This document shows, one piece after another, positions 1 to 7,705 of a DNA stretch of 10,967 bases (its first letter is position 1; every line of letters starts with the position of its first letter). The notes under the pieces are model-generated. The model ran no database searches. It was not told where the DNA came from and saw only the letters and a list, made by a program, of their open reading frames with translations. The stretch lies in contig JANYGY010000260.1 in assembly GCA_025362255.1 (NCBI GenBank), forward strand, positions 1 through 10,967, written 5' to 3'. The position numbers and the translations under genes are program-made. Source of the DNA: Planctomycetales bacterium. Its GTDB lineage: Bacteria; Planctomycetota; UBA11346.

Positions 1-522
1 CGCGTGATCATCAGGCGCTTGCAGGATTTGGCCCCGGGCACTGGCCTGACGTTGGGTGGACGGCGCATCGTGCGCACGGTCAGTGGCTGGGACGATGTCC
101 CGGAAAGCCCCGCAGCAGTGCCTGAGGTGCCGATCGCCGGCGGCGGCGTCTATCACCGCGATGACAGCGAATTGACCATCGCGGTTGGCGACACTCCTGA
201 CGCTGAGTCCTTTGTTCACGGTGCCGTGCCAGGGGTCGGCTGGATTTCCGCCGAGGCCATTCGTGGCCGGGTTTCCTGGCGCAGCGTGCGCCCCGGAGAG
301 CGTTGGCAGCAGCTTGGCAATGCTGGCCATCAAGCCGTGGTCGCCACCGCTGGGGCACTCGGCGTGCCCCCTGCCTTGCGGGCGGGATTAAGTGTTTTGG
401 CCGATCAGGAAGGCCCGCTGTGGCTGGCGTGCGGAGCGATTGCTGAGCGCGCTCGAGTGACCAATACGATGGCTTGGCGGATCACGCTTGCAGGTCCTGG
501 CGTGCCGACCTTGCGCCGGTGA
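1..522 (+). CDS. tilS: tRNA(Ile)-lysidine synthase, C-terminal part (5' end outside window)
   Basis: The reading frame is open from the first base, so this is the last 173 codons of a longer gene; the GTG at 4 is probably internal. The last 80 or so residues read like the TilS C-terminal domain: an RPGERW segment (FRP..GER/GDRF in relatives), then a GVPPALR stretch matching the '(I/V)P..LR' element, a short 'LADQEGPLWLACG' strand pair and a terminal 'AERARVT' strand. TilS attaches lysine to C34 of the AUA-decoding tRNA-Ile in the cytoplasm. The catalytic N-terminal PP-loop domain (SGGxDS) would lie upstream of the window, so the call rests on the C-terminal domain alone. Between the GER and PP.LR elements the sequence is diverged from the usual charged 'K(L)..LF' form. 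The gene converges on the sigma-54 activator gene with only 19 bases between their stop codons. Confidence 0.68.
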   Translation, partial: RVIIRRLQDLAPGTGLTLGGRRIVRTVSGWDDVPESPAAVPEVPIAGGGVYHRDDSELTIAVGDTPDAESFVHGAVPGVGWISAEAIRGRVSWRSVRPGERWQQLGNAGHQAVVATAGALGVPPALRAGLSVLADQEGPLWLACGAIAERARVTNTMAWRITLAGPGVPTLRR

Positions 523-541
523 ATGCCAGCGCAGCGAGTGC

Positions 542-2038
<1,497 letters not shown>

Positions 2039-2160
2039 GGGTGTGAGACATCCTGGAAAAAGGATGTTTTCCTGCGGTGGTGACTGGGGAAAAATCGGCT
2101 TCGTCGACGATGTTCAGTCAGCGCACACAGAGGCAATTGATCTTCCCCGATGCGGTATCC
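2039..2160 (-). promoter_or_regulatory. Leader and probable promoter region of the sigma-54 activator gene
   Basis: This 122-base gap separates the SDR stop from the activator start. It holds an inverted repeat, ACATCC-N8-GGATGT (2048-2067), and a perfect 10-base palindrome TCGTCGACGA (2101-2110). On the minus strand the leader also carries ATG at 2051-2049 opening a six-codon frame (M-S-H-T-L-V, stop at 2031) that overlaps the TTG start of the activator out of frame. The 6-base inverted repeat includes that ATG and could form a hairpin in the mRNA. I see no clear -35/-10 or -24/-12 box, so the promoter itself is inferred only from gene order and gap size. Confidence 0.35.
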
Positions 2161-2928
2161 TTACACCGTCGGCATCACGTGCCCGCCAGTGACCGGCAGA
2201 TAGCACCCGCTGATGAAAGCCGCCAAATCACTGGCGAGAAAGCTTACCGCATTGGCGACATCCTGATCATAGCCCCGGCGCTTCAGGGCGACGTTCTTGG
2301 CATAATCAGGTTGGATCTCGTCGGCGGTGCCCCGGTACTTGTCGCTGATCATCCATCCCGGGGCGACTTGGTTGACGGTGATCTGATGTTCACCGACCTC
2401 GCGCGCGAGCACCCGCATGACGCCGTCCATTCCGCGCTTACCGCTGACATACGCACCCTGGTTGGGATGGCATTGCATGGTGCATTCGGTGTTGATGGCG
2501 ATGAAGCGACCGTGCCGGCGCGGGACCATGCCGGGAATGAAAGCCTTGGCCATCAGCACCGCGTGCACCGTGCAGGTGCGCCATTGGCTTTCGAAATCCG
2601 CGATCGACTGCTCCAGGACACTGGTCCACTGGTATTGGCTGACGGCGTTGCACACCACGATGCTGGCGTCGCCAAGCTCGGCTTTCACCGCATCGCGCAT
2701 CGCGTTGACCGAGGCTTCGTCGCCGACATCCGCGCGCACGCAGCACGCACGGCGGCCCAGCGCACGCACCTCGGCGGCGAGTTCCTCGGCGCGCTCGCGG
2801 CGAGCATGATAGTGGATTGCCACATCGGCCCCGGCCGTCGCGAGGGTGCGGGTGATGACGCGGCCAAGTTCACCGGTGGCCCCGGTGACGACGGCAATCT
2901 GGCCAGTGAGATCGAGTGAAAGGGTCAT
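2161..2928 (-). CDS. SDR-family NAD(P)-dependent oxidoreductase with altered catalytic residues
   Basis: The 255-residue length is typical for a classical short-chain dehydrogenase. The Rossmann glycine motif is TGATGELG at 15-22 (usual TGxxxGIG), the adenine-ring Asp is in RADVGD near 65-70, and the NNAG strand is replaced by CNAV at 93-96. The YxxxK pair is Y160 and K164 (YVSGK), followed by a well-conserved VNQVAPGW stretch at 185-192 and a C-terminal VTGG. Thirteen residues before the tyrosine, where the catalytic serine normally sits, is T147 (in INTECTMQ), and the structural Asn of the tetrad aligns with C119. The enzyme probably interconverts a hydroxyl and a keto group on a sugar or polyol; the substrate is unknown. 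It lies 61 bases downstream of the Gfo/Idh/MocA gene on the same strand and probably shares its transcript. ATG at 2926-2928 is preceded by only a weak GAGACG-type ribosome site. Confidence 0.88.
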   Translation of the reverse strand: MTLSLDLTGQIAVVTGATGELGRVITRTLATAGADVAIHYHARRERAEELAAEVRALGRRACCVRADVGDEASVNAMRDAVKAELGDASIVVCNAVSQYQWTSVLEQSIADFESQWRTCTVHAVLMAKAFIPGMVPRRHGRFIAINTECTMQCHPNQGAYVSGKRGMDGVMRVLAREVGEHQITVNQVAPGWMISDKYRGTADEIQPDYAKNVALKRRGYDQDVANAVSFLASDLAAFISGCYLPVTGGHVMPTV

Positions 2929-2989
2929 GGCTTACGTCTCGTACGGTGGGTTCGTGGCTGCGGGTCGACTGTGAGAGAAGGCAAAATGA

Positions 2990-4045
2990 TCAGACCCGGT
3001 ACACCACATCCAAGGCAGCACGTTCGCGGCTGCTGCGCTGAATCGTAGCGATCAATTCGTCGACGTCATAACCGGTGGTGATGGCTTGCGGTCCCTGTTC
3101 CTTGCGCGCGATGCAGGCGCAGAAGTGGCCGATCGCGCGGGCGAACGGTGAAACCGCGGCAAAGCGATGCTCATGACGCACGCCGTCGGCATCCTCGTGG
3201 ATCAGCACCGAAGCCTTGTGCTCAGGATCATCCCATTGGGCACTGAGCACCTGGAGCCGGCCGCGCGTGCCGATGATCTCGAACTGTTCGTCCCAACCGT
3301 CGCCCAGGAAACCGGTGCGCACCAGCGGGTGGCTCAGCGCCTGAAAATGCACGGGGCCATGGTCGGTCTCGAGCAGGACGCTGGCGCGCAGATCGTAATC
3401 GCGGCCGGTGGGCACGTGGACATTGGCGTACAACCGGGTGGGGCGCCCATGCAGAAAACAGACCAGATCAAGCAGATGGCTGCCGCCGCACACCAGGATT
3501 CCCCCGCCATAGTTGCGCACCACCGGTGATGAGCCGCCCGCTGGCGTATGGAAAAAACCTTCGGTGGGCGCACTGCTCCACAGATCACCCCAGCATTGAT
3601 TGGCCCGGATACTGGTGCTCAACACCTGGCCGAGGGCCGGCAGCAGGGCCTTGGCCTGTTCCACCGCGGGGATGAACCGCTTCATGTAACTGGTCCACAG
3701 CAGCGTGCCGGCACTGCGGGCCGCACTGGTGATCTCGGCGGCGTCTTCCAGATTTTCGGCCAAGGTCTTTTCGCAGATCACCGCCTTGCCGGCAGCGATT
3801 GCTGCGAGGCAGATCGGCTTGTGCACCCGACTGATGGTGGTGATGACCACCGCTTCGACAGCAGGATCGGCGATGACCTGCTTCCAATCGGCAGTGGCGG
3901 TTGCTTGGCAACGCTCTGCCCACGGCGCACTCGCCTCTGGGTTCAGATCGCATACCCAGCGCACGGTGACGCCGGCCTGCGCCAGACCTTGAAAATGAAA
4001 ACGCGAAATATTGCCGCAACCGATGACGCCGACGATGATGGCCAT
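2990..4045 (-). CDS. Gfo/Idh/MocA-family oxidoreductase
   Basis: This 351-residue cytoplasmic NAD(P)-dependent sugar or polyol dehydrogenase has the usual family length. The N-terminal Rossmann domain opens at once with VGVIGCGNIS (5-14), a GxGxxG variant whose third glycine is serine. The family EKP motif appears as C-EKT at 91-94, so the catalytic lysine K93 remains while the proline is threonine. The C-terminal alpha/beta domain carries the GGSHLLD segment at 187-193, with H190 and D193 matching the family's active-site H/D pair. I chose ATG at 4043-4045 because the protein then begins directly at the first Rossmann strand and an AAGGA site lies 9 bases upstream; extending to 4114 would add 23 non-conserved residues and consume the divergent promoter. 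It heads an apparent Gfo-SDR operon opposite an AraC gene. Relatives include ThuB, inositol dehydrogenase and many 3-ketosugar-forming enzymes; the substrate cannot be assigned. Confidence 0.9.
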   Translation of the reverse strand: MAIIVGVIGCGNISRFHFQGLAQAGVTVRWVCDLNPEASAPWAERCQATATADWKQVIADPAVEAVVITTISRVHKPICLAAIAAGKAVICEKTLAENLEDAAEITSAARSAGTLLWTSYMKRFIPAVEQAKALLPALGQVLSTSIRANQCWGDLWSSAPTEGFFHTPAGGSSPVVRNYGGGILVCGGSHLLDLVCFLHGRPTRLYANVHVPTGRDYDLRASVLLETDHGPVHFQALSHPLVRTGFLGDGWDEQFEIIGTRGRLQVLSAQWDDPEHKASVLIHEDADGVRHEHRFAAVSPFARAIGHFCACIARKEQGPQAITTGYDVDELIATIQRSSRERAALDVVYRV

Positions 4046-4114
4046 GGAGTGATGTCCTTGGCCTGAGTCTACCTCACATGACCCTGCCAGGGTGACCTGA
4101 AGCGATCCCGGCAT
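4046..4114. promoter_or_regulatory. Divergent promoter/operator region with palindrome ACCCTG-C-CAGGGT
   Basis: These 69 bases separate the divergent starts of the Gfo/Idh/MocA gene (minus) and an AraC regulator gene (plus). At 4081-4093 lies ACCCTG-C-CAGGGT, with perfect 6-base arms around one base. It overlaps a direct repeat of TGACC at 4079-4083 and 4093-4097, spaced 14 bases start to start. AraC proteins usually bind direct repeats or half-sites about 10 to 21 bases apart, so this is a plausible operator for the neighbouring AraC protein. No convincing -35/-10 pair is visible on either strand. Confidence 0.4.
4055..4059 (-). promoter_or_regulatory. Ribosome binding site AAGGA of the Gfo/Idh/MocA gene
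   Basis: On the minus strand AAGGA is followed by a 9-base spacer (CATCACTCC) and then ATG at 4045. This decides the start of the oxidoreductase gene against the longer in-frame alternative at 4114. Confidence 0.65.
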
Positions 4115-4957
4115 ATGGACTGGACTGACCTGCTACCACGATCCTGCATGCCAGTCGACCCCCTGAAAATGTCATTCGTCACGGAATTGTCGGCGTCTCT
4201 CTGGAGTCCCGGCTCAGCAGCGCGCTCACGCGAACTGACTCCCCTGTACGTCGACCGCTATCGGGGCCCGCACACCAGCGCCAAAGACACCCAGCACGCC
4301 TTTTGGGAATTCGTCCTGATTCTGCATGGCCGTGGCCACTTGATGAGTGAGGGTGCTGAACTGCCGTTGACCCCGGGCGTGGTCCTGTTGATTCCACCTG
4401 GATGTGGGCATCGCGAACGCTCTGCCGAACCCATGGAAGTGATCTGGGCCGGGCTCTCCGGTAGTCGCCTGGCGACCATGCCCACTTCTCGGATCCTACG
4501 CGTCGAAAGTCCGCCTTTGGTGGCTCAAGGCGAACATCTTTGGGTTCATGCCCGCCAACGACACGATCCGGTCGGCGGCGAATTAGATGGTCTCACCGCG
4601 GCGCTGCTGGCCCGCTACTTGCACGTGCTCGACGCCGAACCCACCGACGGCGCTGACCTCATCGACCAGGTGCTGGCCTATCTGCGCCTGCACCTCACCG
4701 ACTGTCCGCCCATCGCCCGCGTGGCTTCGCGGTTCGGATTTTCAGAAGGCTATTTTTTCCGCGCCTTCAAACGCCGCACCGGCTGCACCCCACGTGCCTA
4801 TCTGGCCCGCCTGCGCCTCGAACACGCGGCGCTGCTCTTGCGGCAAAGCGCCCTCCCGATCGCCCGGGTGGCGCGCCTGGTGGGATACGCTGATCCGTTG
4901 TATTTCAGCCGAGCTTTCAGTCGTCATTTCGGCCTGCCCCCGGGACAACGACGGTAA
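4115..4957 (+). CDS. AraC-family transcriptional regulator with cupin sensor (first copy)
   Basis: The N-terminal half is a cupin-like ligand pocket: residues 62-100 include FWEFVLILHGRGHL and the terminal LIPPGCGH, matching the AraC_binding pattern of a sugar-sensing beta-barrel. The C-terminal 100 residues hold the two AraC helix-turn-helices: the first at about 199-220 (IARVASRFGFSEGYFFRAFKR) and the second at about 247-272 with the signature GYADPLYFSRAFSRHFG. The protein stops eight residues after that signature, close to the minimum for the domain. It is probably an activator of the divergent Gfo-SDR operon when a sugar is bound. The start is uncertain: ATG at 4115, 4148 and 4169 are all in frame, none has a clear Shine-Dalgarno site, and the conserved part begins near residue 42, so a start at 4169 would not hurt the fold. 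The gene converges on the dehydrogenase gene with 38 bases between them. Confidence 0.92.
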   Translation: MDWTDLLPRSCMPVDPLKMSFVTELSASLWSPGSAARSRELTPLYVDRYRGPHTSAKDTQHAFWEFVLILHGRGHLMSEGAELPLTPGVVLLIPPGCGHRERSAEPMEVIWAGLSGSRLATMPTSRILRVESPPLVAQGEHLWVHARQRHDPVGGELDGLTAALLARYLHVLDAEPTDGADLIDQVLAYLRLHLTDCPPIARVASRFGFSEGYFFRAFKRRTGCTPRAYLARLRLEHAALLLRQSALPIARVARLVGYADPLYFSRAFSRHFGLPPGQRR

Positions 4958-4965
4958 GCAGGACG

Positions 4966-4997
4966 GAGCGACTGAGGTGCCGGTGCCGCTCGGTTTT
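4966..4997 (+). terminator. Possible weak terminator after the first AraC gene
   Basis: GAGCG at 4966-4970 pairs with CGCTC at 4987-4991 around a 16-base loop, followed by GGTTTT. The stem is short and the loop long, and the T-run overlaps the stop codon of the convergent dehydrogenase gene, so this is a guess from position as much as from structure. Confidence 0.25.
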
Positions 4998-6003
4998 ACA
5001 CCGGGGTCTGCCAGTCGAAGATCGCCGTCGGCGTGCCGCGCTGGTGGTACAGGTCCTGCCACACGCGCTGAGCGTCGCTCGGCGAATGTACGTCGGCAAG
5101 GCCGTCCACGCGCACGCGACCCTCGGCTAGCCACGCTATCGCACCCGTCAGGTTGCCGAAGATGCTGCCCTCGGTGAAATCGCAGGCGTGCATCGGCACC
5201 TCCCATTCCCAGCCGCTGCGCACCACCACGTAGCGATGGAAGATCGCGTGCAGCACCGCGTGGGCGCTGACGTCAGAGCGTTTTTTCCACGGCACGCCGA
5301 CCAGTGCGACCTCGCCGCGCTTGCGCACCGCGTTCACGCAGTCGAGCACCGCCTGCTCGTGGCCCGAGCACTCGACAGCGAGCTGCGCACCTCCGGGCAG
5401 ATCCGTGGGCACCGTGGAGCGAACGTCGCGCAGGCCGAGGCTGGTCGCGAGCGCACGTCGATTCGCCAGCGGATCGACGGCGGTGACGCGGTACCCCGCG
5501 GCGGCGAACACCTGCGCCGCGAGATTTCCTACCGGACCAAGGCCGGTGATCAGTACCTGATCGGGCGGACGGGCGATGGTGGTGGTCAACGTTGTCCAGC
5601 CGACCCCCATCAACCGGGCGAAGACGGCGACGGTCGGCGCCAAGCCTGCCGGCAGCAGCACCGCCATCGAGCGTGCCGTGCGCTGGCGGGCAGCATGCGG
5701 CCCCATGCAGAAAACGCGGTCACCGGGCTTGAGATCAGTGACATCTTTACCGACCGTGTCGATTTCCATCACGGCGGTATAGCCCGACAAGGTCGGCGTG
5801 GTGCGTTCGGCGAGGTAACCGTTGAGCTCGGTGCCGGGACTGACAAGCGTGACCAAGGTGCGACCAGCAACTTCATCCGCGCCTAACGGATTTTGATCAA
5901 GCGCCCAATCGATCAGCTCGGCTCGTTCCGGACCGGAAAAGGCGATAGCGCGCATGGTCGCGGGCTCGGTTGAGGAATGGGCAGCAAGGGCGGTAGCAGA
6001 CAT
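4996..6003 (-). CDS. Medium-chain dehydrogenase/reductase (zinc-type ADH superfamily) lacking zinc ligands
   Basis: The protein is 335 residues. The N-terminal GroES-like domain spans about 17-125: the 'LVTLVSPGTELNGY' segment at 50-63 aligns with the usual 'ICGTD' region but has S55 in place of the zinc-binding cysteine, the GHE motif appears as SGYTAVMEI at 73-81, and LKPGDRVF at 91-98 is intact. No four-cysteine structural zinc loop follows. The Rossmann domain has GLGPVGN at 154-160 and the dinucleotide-specificity loop VDPLANRRA at 176-184, then ECSGHEQAV and GEVALVGV strands. So this is an NAD(P)-dependent MDR enzyme that probably works without zinc, similar in outline to BchC-like and other sugar or polyol dehydrogenases. 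Its substrate is unknown. ATG at 6001-6003 is chosen because AAGGAG lies 5 bases upstream; an upstream extension to 6162 would overlap the ThuA-like gene and is rejected. It lies 10 bases downstream of the ThuA-like gene and must be co-transcribed with it. Confidence 0.87.
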   Translation of the reverse strand: MSATALAAHSSTEPATMRAIAFSGPERAELIDWALDQNPLGADEVAGRTLVTLVSPGTELNGYLAERTTPTLSGYTAVMEIDTVGKDVTDLKPGDRVFCMGPHAARQRTARSMAVLLPAGLAPTVAVFARLMGVGWTTLTTTIARPPDQVLITGLGPVGNLAAQVFAAAGYRVTAVDPLANRRALATSLGLRDVRSTVPTDLPGGAQLAVECSGHEQAVLDCVNAVRKRGEVALVGVPWKKRSDVSAHAVLHAIFHRYVVVRSGWEWEVPMHACDFTEGSIFGNLTGAIAWLAEGRVRVDGLADVHSPSDAQRVWQDLYHQRGTPTAIFDWQTPV

Positions 6004-6008
6004 GATGG

Positions 6009-6014
6009 CTCCTT
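6009..6014 (-). promoter_or_regulatory. Strong ribosome binding site AAGGAG overlapping the upstream stop codon
   Basis: On the minus strand the last base of the TGA stop of the ThuA-like gene is the first A of AAGGAG, followed by CCATC and the dehydrogenase ATG. The arrangement suggests translational coupling of the two genes and fixes the dehydrogenase start at 6003. Confidence 0.75.
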
Positions 6015-7615
6015 CAGATCGCTGCAGTGCATGCCGCAGGCGTGGTTTCATGAACAGCAAGGTCGTCAGCAGGATCGATGCGGTGGATCTCGCGCCCGGC
6101 GGTCCACGCCACAGCGCGGCGCAGAATCTCGCGCACAGCGAACGCTTCGTAGGTTTTTTCACTGTGGCCGAGCAGGGTCTGGAAGACCCGACCAGTGCCG
6201 TAGCGATAGGTCCAGGCGAGCGGCTCGTCCTGTCCCGTCACCAGCGAGTGCGCTTGCAGCAGCGGCATGATCGGCTCATCACCGCGTTGCCTGACATACA
6301 GTTCGTCCTCCACCGTAAACGGCTTGAGACCGTCGACGATGGCGTGATCGCTCAGCGGCTGCGCGGTGATCTCGCGGTATTCATCGTGGGCACTCGGGCC
6401 ATCGGCCAGCGGGGTGTGATCCCACACGCGACGCACCAGACGACGATATTCCGGCCATTCCGAAGCCCCAGCCTCGGGCAATGAATGATGAAAAGCGCCA
6501 TTCGAGAAGTGCAGCACCAGCAGGCCGCCGCCGGTCCTGACAAAGTTGGTGAACGCGTCCTTTGCCGATGCGCTCAATCCACGCGGGTCCTGCCAGTTGC
6601 AGTAATTGAGCACGATCGCGCCGTACCTCGACAGATCGCGACGCGCGAATTCCTCGGGTTCGCTGATGACCTCCACCCGCAAACGCGGATCGCGTTCGAG
6701 CGCAGCCACAACAGCGGGCGTCGTGCGCTCCCAGTGGTGCCAGCGGTGCGCTTCATTGCCGGCCAGCAGTAGCACCCGCGTCGGTGCGTCGGGCGATTGC
6801 CCGCGCAACACGGCGATAGCCGCTTCGCGGTCGAGATGCGGGGCCTGCACGCCTGCGGCGGGGATCTCGACTCCCGCGCTCCACGCGATGCCGTTGAGCA
6901 GAAATGTGCGATAGGCCGCTACACTCCAGTTGCTGAAATAATGGCCCATGGTGGTGCCGAAACCGCGGCCACCATCGTCACGCTCGCGCGCCCAGGCGAT
7001 TACGTCGCCGCGTTCACGCTTCGCGGGCAACGACGGCACGCGCAGCAGTGCGGTCCATCGCGGGTCGACCGTGGGAAAGCACAGGTCGTGATAGAATTCC
7101 TCGTGCAGACGAAAAGGCGGGACCCCACGCAGGGTCGGATGTCCAGGCGCCGCCAGGTCGACCGCCGCCTCGATGGTGGTGATCGCTGACCGCCAAGCGC
7201 GCGAGCCGTCATCGCCCTGCCATTGGAAATATCCGCCACACCAGCGCAGCACGCGCTCGGCATCGGCCTCAGCTGTGAAACTGCCAAAGTGGATGATCGA
7301 CAGGCCACAACCACGACTCATCAACTGCTCGACCCGGGCGACGCGCTGCGGGCTTTCGAGGTGAAGAGCCTCGACGAAATGCTCTCCGTCTCGCCCGTCG
7401 CAAAACAGCACGATGGCATCGACCGTATCGAGCACCGTATCGTCACTCGGCCAGCCATCGGTGAAGACCAGTGGCTGTACTTGGCGCCCGACATTGGAGC
7501 GCAGCAGCATCGCTGCCGCAGCCCGCGCATCCCACGGATAGTCGTGCTGGCCGTTGCCCTCGGGCCCGTGGCTCTTGGGCCCGGCAATGAACGCGATGAG
7601 GTGCGGCTTTCTCAT
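6014..7615 (-). CDS. Tandem ThuA-like domain protein (two glutamine-amidotransferase-fold domains)
   Basis: This 533-residue protein has two ThuA-like (class I glutamine amidotransferase-like fold) halves joined by a linker near 250-278. Domain 1 starts HLIAFIAGPKSHGPEGNGQHDYPW and runs through SIIHFG (106-111), HEEFYHD (171-177) and GFGTTMGHYFSNW (218-230). Domain 2 starts RVLLLAGNEAH (280-290) and repeats the order with LLVLHFSNGAFH (365-376), VEDELYV (435-441) and GRVFQTLLGHS (475-485). Each ends in a matching helix closing with AWSAG (244-248) or AWTAG (503-507). Typical ThuA proteins have one such domain of about 220-270 residues. No signal peptide is visible, so it is probably cytoplasmic. 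ThuA is linked in rhizobia to trehalose and 3-ketotrehalose use, but its exact reaction is not settled; a role on an oxidised sugar is inferred. ATG at 7613-7615 has GGAG about 10 bases upstream. It is first in an operon with the zinc-less dehydrogenase. Confidence 0.85.
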   Translation of the reverse strand: MRKPHLIAFIAGPKSHGPEGNGQHDYPWDARAAAAMLLRSNVGRQVQPLVFTDGWPSDDTVLDTVDAIVLFCDGRDGEHFVEALHLESPQRVARVEQLMSRGCGLSIIHFGSFTAEADAERVLRWCGGYFQWQGDDGSRAWRSAITTIEAAVDLAAPGHPTLRGVPPFRLHEEFYHDLCFPTVDPRWTALLRVPSLPAKRERGDVIAWARERDDGGRGFGTTMGHYFSNWSVAAYRTFLLNGIAWSAGVEIPAAGVQAPHLDREAAIAVLRGQSPDAPTRVLLLAGNEAHRWHHWERTTPAVVAALERDPRLRVEVISEPEEFARRDLSRYGAIVLNYCNWQDPRGLSASAKDAFTNFVRTGGGLLVLHFSNGAFHHSLPEAGASEWPEYRRLVRRVWDHTPLADGPSAHDEYREITAQPLSDHAIVDGLKPFTVEDELYVRQRGDEPIMPLLQAHSLVTGQDEPLAWTYRYGTGRVFQTLLGHSEKTYEAFAVREILRRAVAWTAGREIHRIDPADDLAVHETTPAACTAAI

Positions 7616-7705
7616 ATCTGTCCATCTCCGATGGCGATATTCTATAAAATTAAATAGCTATTTTGAATAGCTGGCGCTCCTGTCGGCATATCCTAAAGTC
7701 CTATC
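7616..7705. promoter_or_regulatory. AT-rich divergent promoter region with palindrome AAATAGCTATTT
   Basis: This 90-base gap lies between the divergent ThuA-like gene and the second AraC gene and is much richer in A and T than its surroundings at 7639-7670. It contains a perfect 12-base palindrome AAATAGCTATTT (7652-7663) whose half AATAGCT recurs as a direct repeat at 7666-7672, 13 bases on from 7653. Read toward the ThuA-like gene, TATAGA (rc of 7641-7646) could be a -10 box with a weak TATTCA -35 box 17 bases upstream, so that the palindrome would fall between the boxes. This is the most operator-like sequence in the window and fits binding by the divergent AraC protein. Both promoter boxes are weak matches. 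Confidence 0.5.

Noticed and set aside
2086..2152. Distant inverted repeat GGGGAA / TTCCCC flanking the sigma-54 leader
   Set aside because: The arms are six bases with over 50 between them, too weak to claim.
2077..2919. Long open frame of 280 codons on the plus strand
   Set aside because: It is antisense to the SDR gene, whose motifs are clear, and its protein shows no domain; a long antisense frame is expected from GC-rich codon use.
4046..4114. Sigma-54 promoter upstream of the Gfo/Idh/MocA gene (CTGGCAGGGTCATGTGA on the minus strand)
   Set aside because: The -24 GG is present, but the -12 GC is TG, so the required pair is missing.
5188..5886. Open frame of 232 codons on the plus strand
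   Set aside because: It is antisense to the MDR gene, rich in Arg, His and Gly as expected from a shadow frame.
6004..6162. Longer N-terminus for the MDR gene
   Set aside because: It would overlap the ThuA-like gene by about 150 bases, and the ATG at 6003 has a near-perfect ribosome site.
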